Positions 57,727 through 64,000 of a stretch of DNA of 64,000 bases are shown in pieces. How positions within the stretch are numbered: position 1 is the stretch's first letter; each line of letters begins with the position of its first letter. Source of the stretch: an uncultured Granulosicoccaceae bacterium (lineage in GTDB: Bacteria > Pseudomonadota > Gammaproteobacteria > Granulosicoccales > Granulosicoccaceae); NCBI GenBank assembly GCA_937930305.1, contig CALGLE010000003.1:146883-210882 (forward strand). The letters run 5' to 3'. Made by a program: the position numbers and the translations under genes. A model generated the notes under the pieces. That model worked only from the letters and a program-made list of their open reading frames with translations. It had not been told where the DNA came from and searched no databases.

Positions 57727-59088
57727 ATGACGCCAGGCCAGAGTGATGTATGGTTCCTGCCGCTCGGTGGCTGCGGCGAAATCGGCATGAATATGAACCT
57801 GTATGGGCATGATGACAGCTGGTTGATGGTGGATTGCGGGATCACCTTCCGCGATGCCGACGGCACCAATCGTTCAGGCTATCGAGTACAAATGCCGGAT
57901 CCCAACTTTATTGCCGAACGCCGTGATTCCCTCGCTGGCATTGTGCTCACCCACGCGCACGAAGATCACATTGGTGCGGTGCCGCATTTATGGAAGCAGC
58001 TGCAATGCCCCATATTCGCCACCTCGTTCACCGCTGAAATGTTGCGCCGCAAACTGGTCGAACACGGTTTGGACAACAAGGTCCCCATTCATTTGGTGGA
58101 AGCGGGCGACCGGCGTCGTATTGGCAGCTTCTACGTGCAGTGGATTGCCCACACCCACTCCATTCCTGACCCTTGTGGCGTGGTGATTGAAACGCCCACA
58201 TTGCGCATTTTCCACACCGCTGATTGGAAATTAGATCCCGCACCTCAAGTGGGGCATCACTACGCTGAGTCCACTTATCGCGCACTCGGGGATGCAGGTG
58301 TGGATGTCATGGTGTGTGACTCCACCTGCGCACCGGTTAAAGGTCACTCATTGTCAGAGCAAGATTTATATCCTGGTTTAAAACATTTTGTAGAGAACGC
58401 CACAGGACGAGTGGCGGTGGGTTGTTTCGGTAGCAACATCGCACGCCTTAAAACCTTATCGCGCATTGCAAAAGAAACTGATCGCCAACTTGGCTTACTG
58501 GGCCGCTCATTAATTAACACCGTGAGTGCCGCAAGAGCTGTGGGTTTATGGGACGAAGACGCCGAAATTGATGCGGCGCATTTAGGGTATTTACCACCAG
58601 AAGCCGTTTTACTGGTTGCCACGGGCAGCCAAGGTGAAACACGCACTGCGTTGGATCGTTTAAGTCGTGAGTCCTTAAGAGAATTGGCACTCACCCCAGG
58701 GGATTTGGTGATGCTAAGTGCGCGCGCCATTCCCGGTAACGAAAACGATATCAATAATATGATTGAGCGCTTTTCAATGATGGGTGTCAATGTCGTGCGA
58801 CCCGAAACCACCGAACTCGCCATTCATGCCTCAGGCCATCCCGCCCAAGAGGAACTTGCCCTGTTATACGAATGGACACAACCGGATGTGCTGATTCCCG
58901 TGCACGGAGAAATGGAACACATGGACGCGCAGGTAGACATAGCAAAAGCCTGCGGCATTCCAAGACGGCTTAACGGACGTAACGGAGATTTGTTCGTCCT
59001 GGCACCGAACAAGGCTATTCGACGAGAGGCCGCCCCTGCGGGGCGATTGGGCTTAGCTAAGAAGGGGTTAAAAAAAATTGCGATGTAA
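57727..59088 (+). CDS. RNase J-like metallo-beta-lactamase ribonuclease
   Basis: The protein starts MTPGQSDVWFLPLGGCGEIG and has the MBL motif LTHAHEDHIGAVPHLW (His76/78/81, Asp80), IAHTHSIPDPCGVVIET, LRIFHTADWKLDP, a beta-CASP domain with FGSNIARLKTLSRIAKE, and DVLIPVHGEMEHMDAQVDIA. This architecture is RNase J, a 5'-exonuclease/endonuclease. It is 453 residues, about 100 shorter than Bacillus RNase J1, lacking the C-terminal domain. RNase J is uncommon in gammaproteobacteria, which mostly rely on RNase E. An ATG at 57694 is an alternative start. Confidence 0.9.
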   Translation: MTPGQSDVWFLPLGGCGEIGMNMNLYGHDDSWLMVDCGITFRDADGTNRSGYRVQMPDPNFIAERRDSLAGIVLTHAHEDHIGAVPHLWKQLQCPIFATSFTAEMLRRKLVEHGLDNKVPIHLVEAGDRRRIGSFYVQWIAHTHSIPDPCGVVIETPTLRIFHTADWKLDPAPQVGHHYAESTYRALGDAGVDVMVCDSTCAPVKGHSLSEQDLYPGLKHFVENATGRVAVGCFGSNIARLKTLSRIAKETDRQLGLLGRSLINTVSAARAVGLWDEDAEIDAAHLGYLPPEAVLLVATGSQGETRTALDRLSRESLRELALTPGDLVMLSARAIPGNENDINNMIERFSMMGVNVVRPETTELAIHASGHPAQEELALLYEWTQPDVLIPVHGEMEHMDAQVDIAKACGIPRRLNGRNGDLFVLAPNKAIRREAAPAGRLGLAKKGLKKIAM

Positions 59089-59117
59089 GGTGCGTTGTGG
59101 CAGCTGCATTTAGTTGG

Positions 59118-59864
59118 CTATGACGTGTCGCCAACGCGAATCAGCTGATAACCATCACGGCGTAAACGCCGCAATTGCCATTCGCCCTTCGGGCTGAGCA
59201 TCATTTTTTTCCTTAGCCTGCAAGCGGCCGTATCGATGCGACGCGAATCTTCACCCGCAGGCAATGACCAAACCGATTGCAACAATTCAGAGATCGGTAT
59301 GACACGTCCACGGTGCTCAAACAAAAACTGAGCAAATTCAAATTCACGCGGACTTAAACCTAAAGATCGCCCATCCATCATCACCGCACGCCGCGATAAA
59401 TCGAAGTGGTAAGGGCCCACGTGCCATTCATTTTTTATGGGTTCTCGATGTTCACGAAGTCCTGCAAGAATTCGGGCTTGCATAAGCTTGGGTGAATCAG
59501 CTCGCGGAATAACATGATGAGCACCCGCGCCCAGATAAGTACAAACTGTCTCTTCATCCATCGAATCAGCCAGCACAATCACACGCTTGTAACGACCGGT
59601 GAGTTGTTCAAGTTCATCGGTAACACGCCAAGCGGGTGTATACGAAGGTAAAGACTCTTCCGCATCGTGCGCGCACACAACCACCCCATATGCGGCGGCG
59701 GCAGGGCCAGCATTCATCTGAGCTTCAAATTGTTGATCAGCAAGGGCACATACATCTTTGGCCGGCACCACTTCAAACGGCTCATCCAGCAACAATTGTT
59801 CAAGCAATTGAACATCATCTCGTTCGGCGTGGAGCAACGCAATTTGGTGCCAGTGATCATCCAT
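59118..59864 (-). CDS. Winged-helix regulator with degenerate receiver domain
   Basis: The 248-residue protein has a C-terminal OmpR-type winged helix (LSPREFEFAQFLFEHRGRVI; SRRIDTAACRLRKKMMLSPK; LRRLRRDGYQLIRVGD). The N-terminal half looks like a receiver but lacks the standard acidic pair and phospho-Asp: the expected strand reads GVVVCAHDAEESLP, and the Lys loop HVIPRADSPKL lacks K-P. It is therefore probably not controlled by phosphorylation. No histidine kinase is next to it; it is convergent with the RNase J gene. Confidence 0.85.
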   Translation of the reverse strand: MDDHWHQIALLHAERDDVQLLEQLLLDEPFEVVPAKDVCALADQQFEAQMNAGPAAAAYGVVVCAHDAEESLPSYTPAWRVTDELEQLTGRYKRVIVLADSMDEETVCTYLGAGAHHVIPRADSPKLMQARILAGLREHREPIKNEWHVGPYHFDLSRRAVMMDGRSLGLSPREFEFAQFLFEHRGRVIPISELLQSVWSLPAGEDSRRIDTAACRLRKKMMLSPKGEWQLRRLRRDGYQLIRVGDTS

Positions 59865-59971
59865 TATGAGTCAACAATAACCCCAGCATGCTGCCAGGGC
59901 AAAACCTGTAATGCGAATTTTGAACGCTGAGTATAATCACGCCCCATACCGAATCTTGTGTACTAGTACTC

Positions 59972-59991
59972 GCGTTTACATGCGTTTACAT
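59972..59991. repeat. Tandem duplication of GCGTTTACAT
   Basis: Two adjacent exact copies of the 10-mer. They lie about 110 bp upstream of the minus-strand winged-helix gene and could be a binding site or replication slippage. Confidence 0.6.
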
Positions 59992-60286
59992 AACGCCAGT
60001 CTTTTGTCCTATTGCCGTTAGGTCGCCACCAATAATCTGCATTTTTTCGCCTACTTTTCGCACCAATGCGGTGCGCAGCCAACCAATTTCCGGGTATTGG
60101 TTTGCCTTGTCCGGGCAGAACTCAACTCATAAAAACAGGCACACCGCTTTTTTAAAGACCAAGTAGCTGCAAATTGTAAAAAACGATCCAATTCAGCTTC
60201 AAGACCAACCCACCCCGGGTTATCACTAGATTCACATTGTTGCGCGAATAGCCATCACGATCGGTGCAGCTGGTCATGAGTACCTT

Positions 60287-60320
60287 ACCAACGAATATCC
60301 ACTACCAACGAATATCCACT
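60287..60320. repeat. Tandem 17-bp duplication (ACCAACGAATATCCACT x2)
   Basis: Two perfect adjacent copies, about 100 bp before the hypothetical gene at 60417. Only two copies, so not a CRISPR array. Confidence 0.85.
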
Positions 60321-60416
60321 GCTTAAGCAAGTCACATCGAGTATCAACAAGCTTTTTACAGTTAGCCTCAACCACCCGGTGTATAACGATTGGCCCTCTC
60401 GGTGAACTTCCTTTTT

Positions 60417-60860
60417 ATGTCGCCCCCCCACACTCTTGTTGTGCGATACATCCGATTATTTAGCCCAGCTTTGTTGATTCTGATTTGGCTGGTCAGCACA
60501 CCGGCCTCGCACGCTTTAGATTGTGGCAACGGCAAGACCGATTGTTCGATTGGCCAACTCGCTAGTTTCCTTGAACGCATCAAAGATTCGTTTGAAACGG
60601 AAGACTATATTTACGATCAGATTTACGCTGAAGGCGAATCAACGCTGGTTTTCCAACAAAGAATATTAATCGTTATGGACAAACTGGAACGCGAACACGT
60701 GAAAGAACACGGTGCCAACAAGGCTGCTGCCCTGCCCGAGCTTTGTGCAACAAAGGGCTTGCAGCACATTTTGAATCAAGGGGTGAACTTAAAGTACGAG
60801 ATATCGGATATGGATCGGAATTTGATTAATACCTTTACGGTGACTGCGGCTGATTGTTGA
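60417..60860 (+). CDS. Hypothetical exported protein, about 147 residues
   Basis: It begins MSPPHTLVVRYIRLFSPALL and has a hydrophobic signal segment (FSPALLILIWLVSTPASHA) ending at an ASHA-L cleavage site. The mature part is helical and charged, with Cys at the start (LDCGNGKTDC), in PELCATKG and at the end (AADC), which could form disulfides in the periplasm. No family recognised. ATG 60417 is used; the frame extends to a TTG at 60390. Confidence 0.7.
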   Translation: MSPPHTLVVRYIRLFSPALLILIWLVSTPASHALDCGNGKTDCSIGQLASFLERIKDSFETEDYIYDQIYAEGESTLVFQQRILIVMDKLEREHVKEHGANKAAALPELCATKGLQHILNQGVNLKYEISDMDRNLINTFTVTAADC

Positions 60861-60970
60861 TTAATCCCACAATGTGAATTTTACTCACTCATAAATACAA
60901 ATAACTGTCTAACTAGTCTTAAAAACTCTTTTACAGTCTGTTTCATCAAGATTCGTAAAGGGTAAATTCG

Positions 60971-61105
60971 ATGATCAATCTACTGGTTCTATGGGTATTC
61001 GTTTCCATTACAGCATCAACGCTGATTGCTCTGGCTTTAATGAAACTAAAGTGTAGACAACGCCTTTTGAAGGCAAGAAGCGACATACCGCGCCGATGCA
61101 ACTGA
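60971..61105 (+). CDS. Possible small single-span membrane protein (44 residues)
   Basis: ATG 60971 follows AAGGG at about 7 bp. The peptide MINLLVLWVFVSITASTLIA continues as one hydrophobic helix and then a basic tail with KLKCRQRLLKARSD. Small single-span proteins with a positive tail are common but often missed. Only the frame and the ribosome-binding site support it. Confidence 0.4.
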   Translation: MINLLVLWVFVSITASTLIALALMKLKCRQRLLKARSDIPRRCN

Positions 61106-61130
61106 TACGTTTTAATCGGGGTCGGTCTCT

Positions 61131-62006
61131 TTACGTGCGCAAGTCACCTGGATCAATAGGATTACGCCGGTTTATTTCTCTATAAGCTTTTGGCGTCATG
61201 CCATGAAAGTCTTTGAACATTCGATAAAAATAACTGGTGTTCTCGACACCACAAACTTGAGCTATTTCAGTAATCGGTGAATCGGTACTCACGAGCAGCT
61301 TTGCAGCATGCACCATGCGTCTGCCGTTCATGATTTCTGACGCCGTCATACTCAGATGCTGCTTCACAACACGGCTGACATGTTCGTGTGAACGACCACA
61401 GGCTGCAGACAAACCGCGTGCGCCTTGTTTTATAACATGTGGCTCGCTCGCACGGGACAAACCATCTCTCAACCAAGAGGGTAGTGTGCTGTGATGCTGC
61501 TCCTCGTTAGTTCTTGACACAAGAAACTGCGTCAGAAACCCTTCGACATGAGCCAGCAGGCGCGGACCCGCAATCAGATGCATCAGGTCTTTTAACAAAC
61601 GCTGTTGATCCAACTCTTTGAGATTAAGTGATCGTGGGAATGGATCGTTTGACCAAAAGAAATGATCAGCAAATTGCGCGTGATAGCGACTGCTAATGTG
61701 CAATGCGGTATCGGCGGTGAACAGCAGGTTGACGATGGTTGCTTTGGCACTATTCGACCAAAGCGCATGAGAATCTGTTGGCCGTATAAACACAATCGTT
61801 CCCGTATCCAGCCGCTGTAGTTGGCCGTTCACGTGATGATTCACGCTGCCCGTTTCAACATAAAACATCTCAAAAAAATCGTGATCATGTACAAAATCTG
61901 GTGATCGCGAACTGAGTTCGCATCGAGCAATGTGGAATGACTCATTGTGTTCGAGATAGTTTTTGTCTAAAAGAGTTCGTTTCAACATATCAACATAGTG
62001 CAACAA
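61131..62006 (-). CDS. AraC-family transcriptional regulator with cupin sensor
   Basis: The 291-residue protein has an N-terminal cupin (FVHDHDFFEMFYVETGSVNH) and a C-terminal double helix-turn-helix (GLSAACGRSHEHVSRVVKQH; ITEIAQVCGVENTSYFYRMF) with KDFHGMTPKAYREINRR. AraC members bind a small ligand and activate a nearby operon. It is divergent from the phytanoyl-CoA dioxygenase gene with about 80 bp between, so it probably controls that gene. Confidence 0.93.
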   Translation of the reverse strand: MLHYVDMLKRTLLDKNYLEHNESFHIARCELSSRSPDFVHDHDFFEMFYVETGSVNHHVNGQLQRLDTGTIVFIRPTDSHALWSNSAKATIVNLLFTADTALHISSRYHAQFADHFFWSNDPFPRSLNLKELDQQRLLKDLMHLIAGPRLLAHVEGFLTQFLVSRTNEEQHHSTLPSWLRDGLSRASEPHVIKQGARGLSAACGRSHEHVSRVVKQHLSMTASEIMNGRRMVHAAKLLVSTDSPITEIAQVCGVENTSYFYRMFKDFHGMTPKAYREINRRNPIDPGDLRT

Positions 62007-62086
62007 ATACCCCTAAATTGACATTGTTCATCAACATAAGAACACTTAGTCTAATTAGAAATCACACCATAATAGTGACTTAATTG
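62007..62086. promoter_or_regulatory. Divergent promoter region of the AraC and PhyH genes
   Basis: An 80-bp AT-rich gap containing TTGACA at 62016-62021, read on the plus strand, which could be the -35 element of the dioxygenase gene. The spacing to a -10 is not clear. Confidence 0.35.
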
Positions 62087-62914
62087 ATGTCAGAAATCCC
62101 AGATCTAACATTCACACCCATTGAAAACCCATTGCCCCGAGTGCTTTCCAACGCGCACATCCAGCACTACAACACCATGGGTTACATCAGCCCGTTGAAG
62201 CTGTACTCACCGGATGAGGCTGAGCAGAATCGCAGCTACTTTGATCAGCTGCTGGCACAGATCCCAGATACGGGCGCTTATTCCATCAATTGTTATCAGG
62301 CGCGATGTGAAGGCATTTGGGATATATGCACAGAACCCAGAATACTGGACTGCGTTGAAGACATCGTGGGGCCCAACATCGTTTGCTGGGCATCGCATTT
62401 CTTTTGCAAAAATGCCAATGATCCGAAAACCGTTCCATGGCATCAAGATGCCTCCTATTGGAAGCTTTCGCCAGCTCGAACCGTCACCGTGTGGCTGGCC
62501 ATTGATGACGCCGATGAAGAAAATTCAGCCATGCGGTTTATTCCGCAAACCCACGATAAAGGCCACTTGAAATTTGACACCGCCGGTGATAACTCGGTGC
62601 TGAAATTTGCAACCACAGGAGCTGACGATATGGGTGAGCCTTTCACAAACCGTTTAAACGCCGGACAAATTTCACTTCACGCCGACATGCTTGTCCATGG
62701 CTCATTGCCCAACCAATCAAACCGCAGACGTTGTGGTTTAACACTGCGCTACTGTCCACCTGAAGTTGGTTTCCTCGATGACCAGTGGGCCTCTAGTGTG
62801 GAGGCCATTATTTGCCGTGGACATGATCCGTACAATCGCTGGAAACATCATGTTCGTCCAAGGGGTAACGACGTATCGTTAAACAACAGTCCGCATAACG
62901 TGGGTGGAAATTAG
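62087..62914 (+). CDS. Phytanoyl-CoA dioxygenase (PhyH) family Fe(II)/2-oxoglutarate oxygenase
   Basis: The 275-residue enzyme has the metal-binding H-x-D pair in VPWHQDASYWKLSP (His119, Asp121) and a distal His in LHADMLVHGSLPNQSNRRRC (about 204), with Arg residues after it to bind 2-oxoglutarate. Prokaryotic PhyH members hydroxylate varied small molecules, such as ectoine, phosphonates or natural products; the substrate here is unknown. ATG 62087 is chosen; a TTG precedes it. Control by the divergent AraC gene is likely. Confidence 0.9.
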   Translation: MSEIPDLTFTPIENPLPRVLSNAHIQHYNTMGYISPLKLYSPDEAEQNRSYFDQLLAQIPDTGAYSINCYQARCEGIWDICTEPRILDCVEDIVGPNIVCWASHFFCKNANDPKTVPWHQDASYWKLSPARTVTVWLAIDDADEENSAMRFIPQTHDKGHLKFDTAGDNSVLKFATTGADDMGEPFTNRLNAGQISLHADMLVHGSLPNQSNRRRCGLTLRYCPPEVGFLDDQWASSVEAIICRGHDPYNRWKHHVRPRGNDVSLNNSPHNVGGN

Positions 62915-62993
62915 TACCCGCAAGCTCCCCTGATAACACCACACGTGCGATAACGTTTGAGCCTAACCTGGAGAATATCAAACGCCAGAAACG

Positions 62994-63018
62994 CAAAAAG
63001 CCCACGATTGCGTGGGCT
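62994..63018 (-). terminator. Intrinsic terminator after tRNA-Met
   Basis: AGCCCACG, loop CAAT (minus strand) and CGTGGGCT form a perfect 8-bp stem followed by TTTTTGC on the minus strand, 20 bp past the tRNA 3' end. Confidence 0.85.
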
Positions 63019-63036
63019 CTTGAACTATCTGAAATA

Positions 63037-63113
63037 TGGTGGCTACACCTAGATTCGAACTAGGGACCCCAACATTATGAGTGTTGTGCTCTAACCAACT
63101 GAGCTATGTAGCC
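63037..63113 (-). tRNA. Elongator tRNA-Met (CAT)
   Basis: The 77-nt cloverleaf has acceptor stem GGCTACA/TGTAGCC, D-arm AGCTCAGTTGGTTAGAGC, anticodon CAU in the loop CTCATAA with stem AACA/TGTT, T-loop TTCGAAT and encoded CCA. The absence of three G-C pairs in the anticodon stem separates it from the initiator. Confidence 0.96.
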
Positions 63114-63130
63114 ATGAATTTTAGCCGCTC

Positions 63131-63159
63131 ATGATGGCGGAAAGTGGGTTTTCTGTCAA
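63131..63159 (-). promoter_or_regulatory. Promoter of tRNA-Met
   Basis: On the minus strand: a consensus TTGACA at 63159-63154, a 17-bp spacer and CATCAT at 63136-63131, followed by a GC-rich discriminator. The transcript would start about 10 bp before the mature tRNA. Confidence 0.65.
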
Positions 63160-63169
63160 GGCACAGCGC

Positions 63170-64000
63170 TTAGACATTAAAACGAAAATGAACCACGTCA
63201 CCTTCTTGCATCAGGTATTCCTTGCCTTCCAAGCGCCATTTACCGGCTTCTTTCGCGCCGCCTTCTCCGCCATGCGCCACATATTCGTCGTAACCCACCA
63301 CTTCGGCGCGGATAAAACCTTTTTCAAAGTCGGTGTGGATGCGTCCGGCACCCTGGGGGGCGGTGGCGCCTTCACGTACCGTCCACGCACGCACTTCCTT
63401 CTCACCGGCGGTGAAAAACGTTTGTAAGCCCAGTAAGGCATAGCCGGCTCGAATGACTCGATTCAAGCCCGGCTCTTCTAAATTCATTTCCGCTAAAAAT
63501 TCGGCCCTATCCGCATCCTCTAACTGGATGATTTCGGCCTCGATGGCAGCGCATACCGCAACGACGCTGGCATTCTCGGTTGCCGCGTGTTCGGTTAAAG
63601 CAGTCAACATCGCGTTGTCTTCAAACCCGCCTTCGTCCACATTCGCGATGTACATGGTGGGCTTGATGGTCAGTAAGTGATACAGCTTCAGCCAACCCAT
63701 TTCCATGTCATTGGCTTCAAAGGTACGCGCTGGATGGCCATCGTTTAGGTGCGCTAATACTTTTTCAGCAAAGGCTTTCTCAGCGATGGCTTCTTTGTTG
63801 GACGACTTTGCGGTGCGGGTGAGTCTGTAAACCACTTTGTCCATGGATTCCATATCCGCCAACAACAGCTCGGTGTTGATGGTGGCGGCATCATCGATGG
63901 GGTCGACCTTGCCCGAGACATGAATGACATCGTCATTTTCAAAACAACGCACCACGTGTGCGATGGCATCGGTTTCACGGATGTTGGCTAAAAACTGATT
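63170..64000 (-). CDS. ychF: Ribosome-binding ATPase YchF, C-terminal part (runs off window)
   Basis: The frame is open from the window edge to 63170 (276 codons). ANIRETDAIAHVVRCFENDD is the end of the G domain. The C-terminal TGS domain includes LLGLQTFFTAGEKEVRAWTV, GRIHTDFEKGFIRAEVVGYD and EGKEYLMQEGDVVHFRFNV, the last typical of YchF. This Obg-family protein prefers ATP and binds ribosomes. The P-loop lies outside the window. Confidence 0.97.
   Translation of the reverse strand, partial: NQFLANIRETDAIAHVVRCFENDDVIHVSGKVDPIDDAATINTELLLADMESMDKVVYRLTRTAKSSNKEAIAEKAFAEKVLAHLNDGHPARTFEANDMEMGWLKLYHLLTIKPTMYIANVDEGGFEDNAMLTALTEHAATENASVVAVCAAIEAEIIQLEDADRAEFLAEMNLEEPGLNRVIRAGYALLGLQTFFTAGEKEVRAWTVREGATAPQGAGRIHTDFEKGFIRAEVVGYDEYVAHGGEGGAKEAGKWRLEGKEYLMQEGDVVHFRFNV

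Larger units (their letters stand above)
59865..60416. other. Intergenic region of about 550 bp with tandem repeats
   Basis: No gene or recognised RNA is visible. Two short tandem duplications are present (59972-59991 and 60287-60320), together with several A/T-rich tracts. I looked for tRNA, SRP, 6S and RNase P RNA signatures and saw none. Confidence 0.5.

Noticed and set aside
60287..60320. CRISPR array
   Set aside because: Just two directly adjacent 17-bp copies without spacers, and no cas genes in the window.
59865..60416. RNase P RNA, 6S RNA or SRP RNA
   Set aside because: None of the conserved cores of these RNAs could be found in this 550-bp gap.

Overview
The window looks like chromosomal DNA of a free-living, respiring, probably marine gammaproteobacterium. 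The reasons are the gene order rlmE-ftsH-folP-glmM-tpiA-secG-tRNA-Leu(GAG)-nuoA..N and rimP-nusA-infB-rbfA-truB-rpsO-pnp, the presence of FimV, a UPF0231/YacL-like protein and a Tat-exported HiPIP, and a moderate GC content. I cannot name the genus from sequence alone. Layout: 1-9.7 kb (minus strand) is a translation/RNA block: a LysE-type exporter fragment, tadA, pnp, rpsO, truB, rbfA, infB, nusA and rimP, preceded by a structured, terminator-ended leader. 9.9-25.3 kb is accessory DNA lying between rimP and an initiator tRNA gene: a D-2-hydroxyacid dehydrogenase, fimV, a catabolic cluster (GMC oxidoreductase, enolase-superfamily enzyme, SDR) divergent from a non-pyrrolysine MttB-type methyltransferase, a G8-domain lipoprotein, an aldo/keto reductase, a ccdAB toxin-antitoxin pair, a truncated leucine-rich-repeat gene, and a cluster of short repeats copied from the tRNA-fMet gene. 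25.3-41 kb is cysQ plus a complete 14-gene complex I operon (nuoA-N, minus strand) headed by tRNA-Leu(GAG). 41-47.3 kb is secG, tpiA, glmM, folP, ftsH and rlmE (minus). 47.4-56.1 kb carries yhbY, a convergent two-component system, a YacL-like protein, a DUF937 protein, a tungsten aldehyde:ferredoxin oxidoreductase operon (four-cluster ferredoxin, AOR, MoaD/ThiS-like protein), a large unrecognised membrane/coiled-coil protein and a HiPIP. 56.1-64 kb has a rhodanese, a CNNM/CorC-type CBS protein, an RNase J-like nuclease, a winged-helix regulator with a degenerate receiver, two small orphan genes, an AraC regulator divergent from a phytanoyl-CoA dioxygenase, elongator tRNA-Met and the C-terminal part of ychF. 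How the parts fit: housekeeping operons flank two accessory zones. In related gammaproteobacteria tRNA-fMet or nuo sits directly before rimP-nusA. Here about 15.5 kb separates them, and part of the tRNA 3' end is duplicated beside the tRNA, so this gap is best read as a tRNA-associated insertion hotspot. The most interesting items are that hotspot, the MttB/GMC/enolase/SDR cluster lacking a corrinoid partner, the G8 lipoprotein, the AOR operon lacking its usual FAD subunit, and the candidate attenuator or small RNA in front of rimP.
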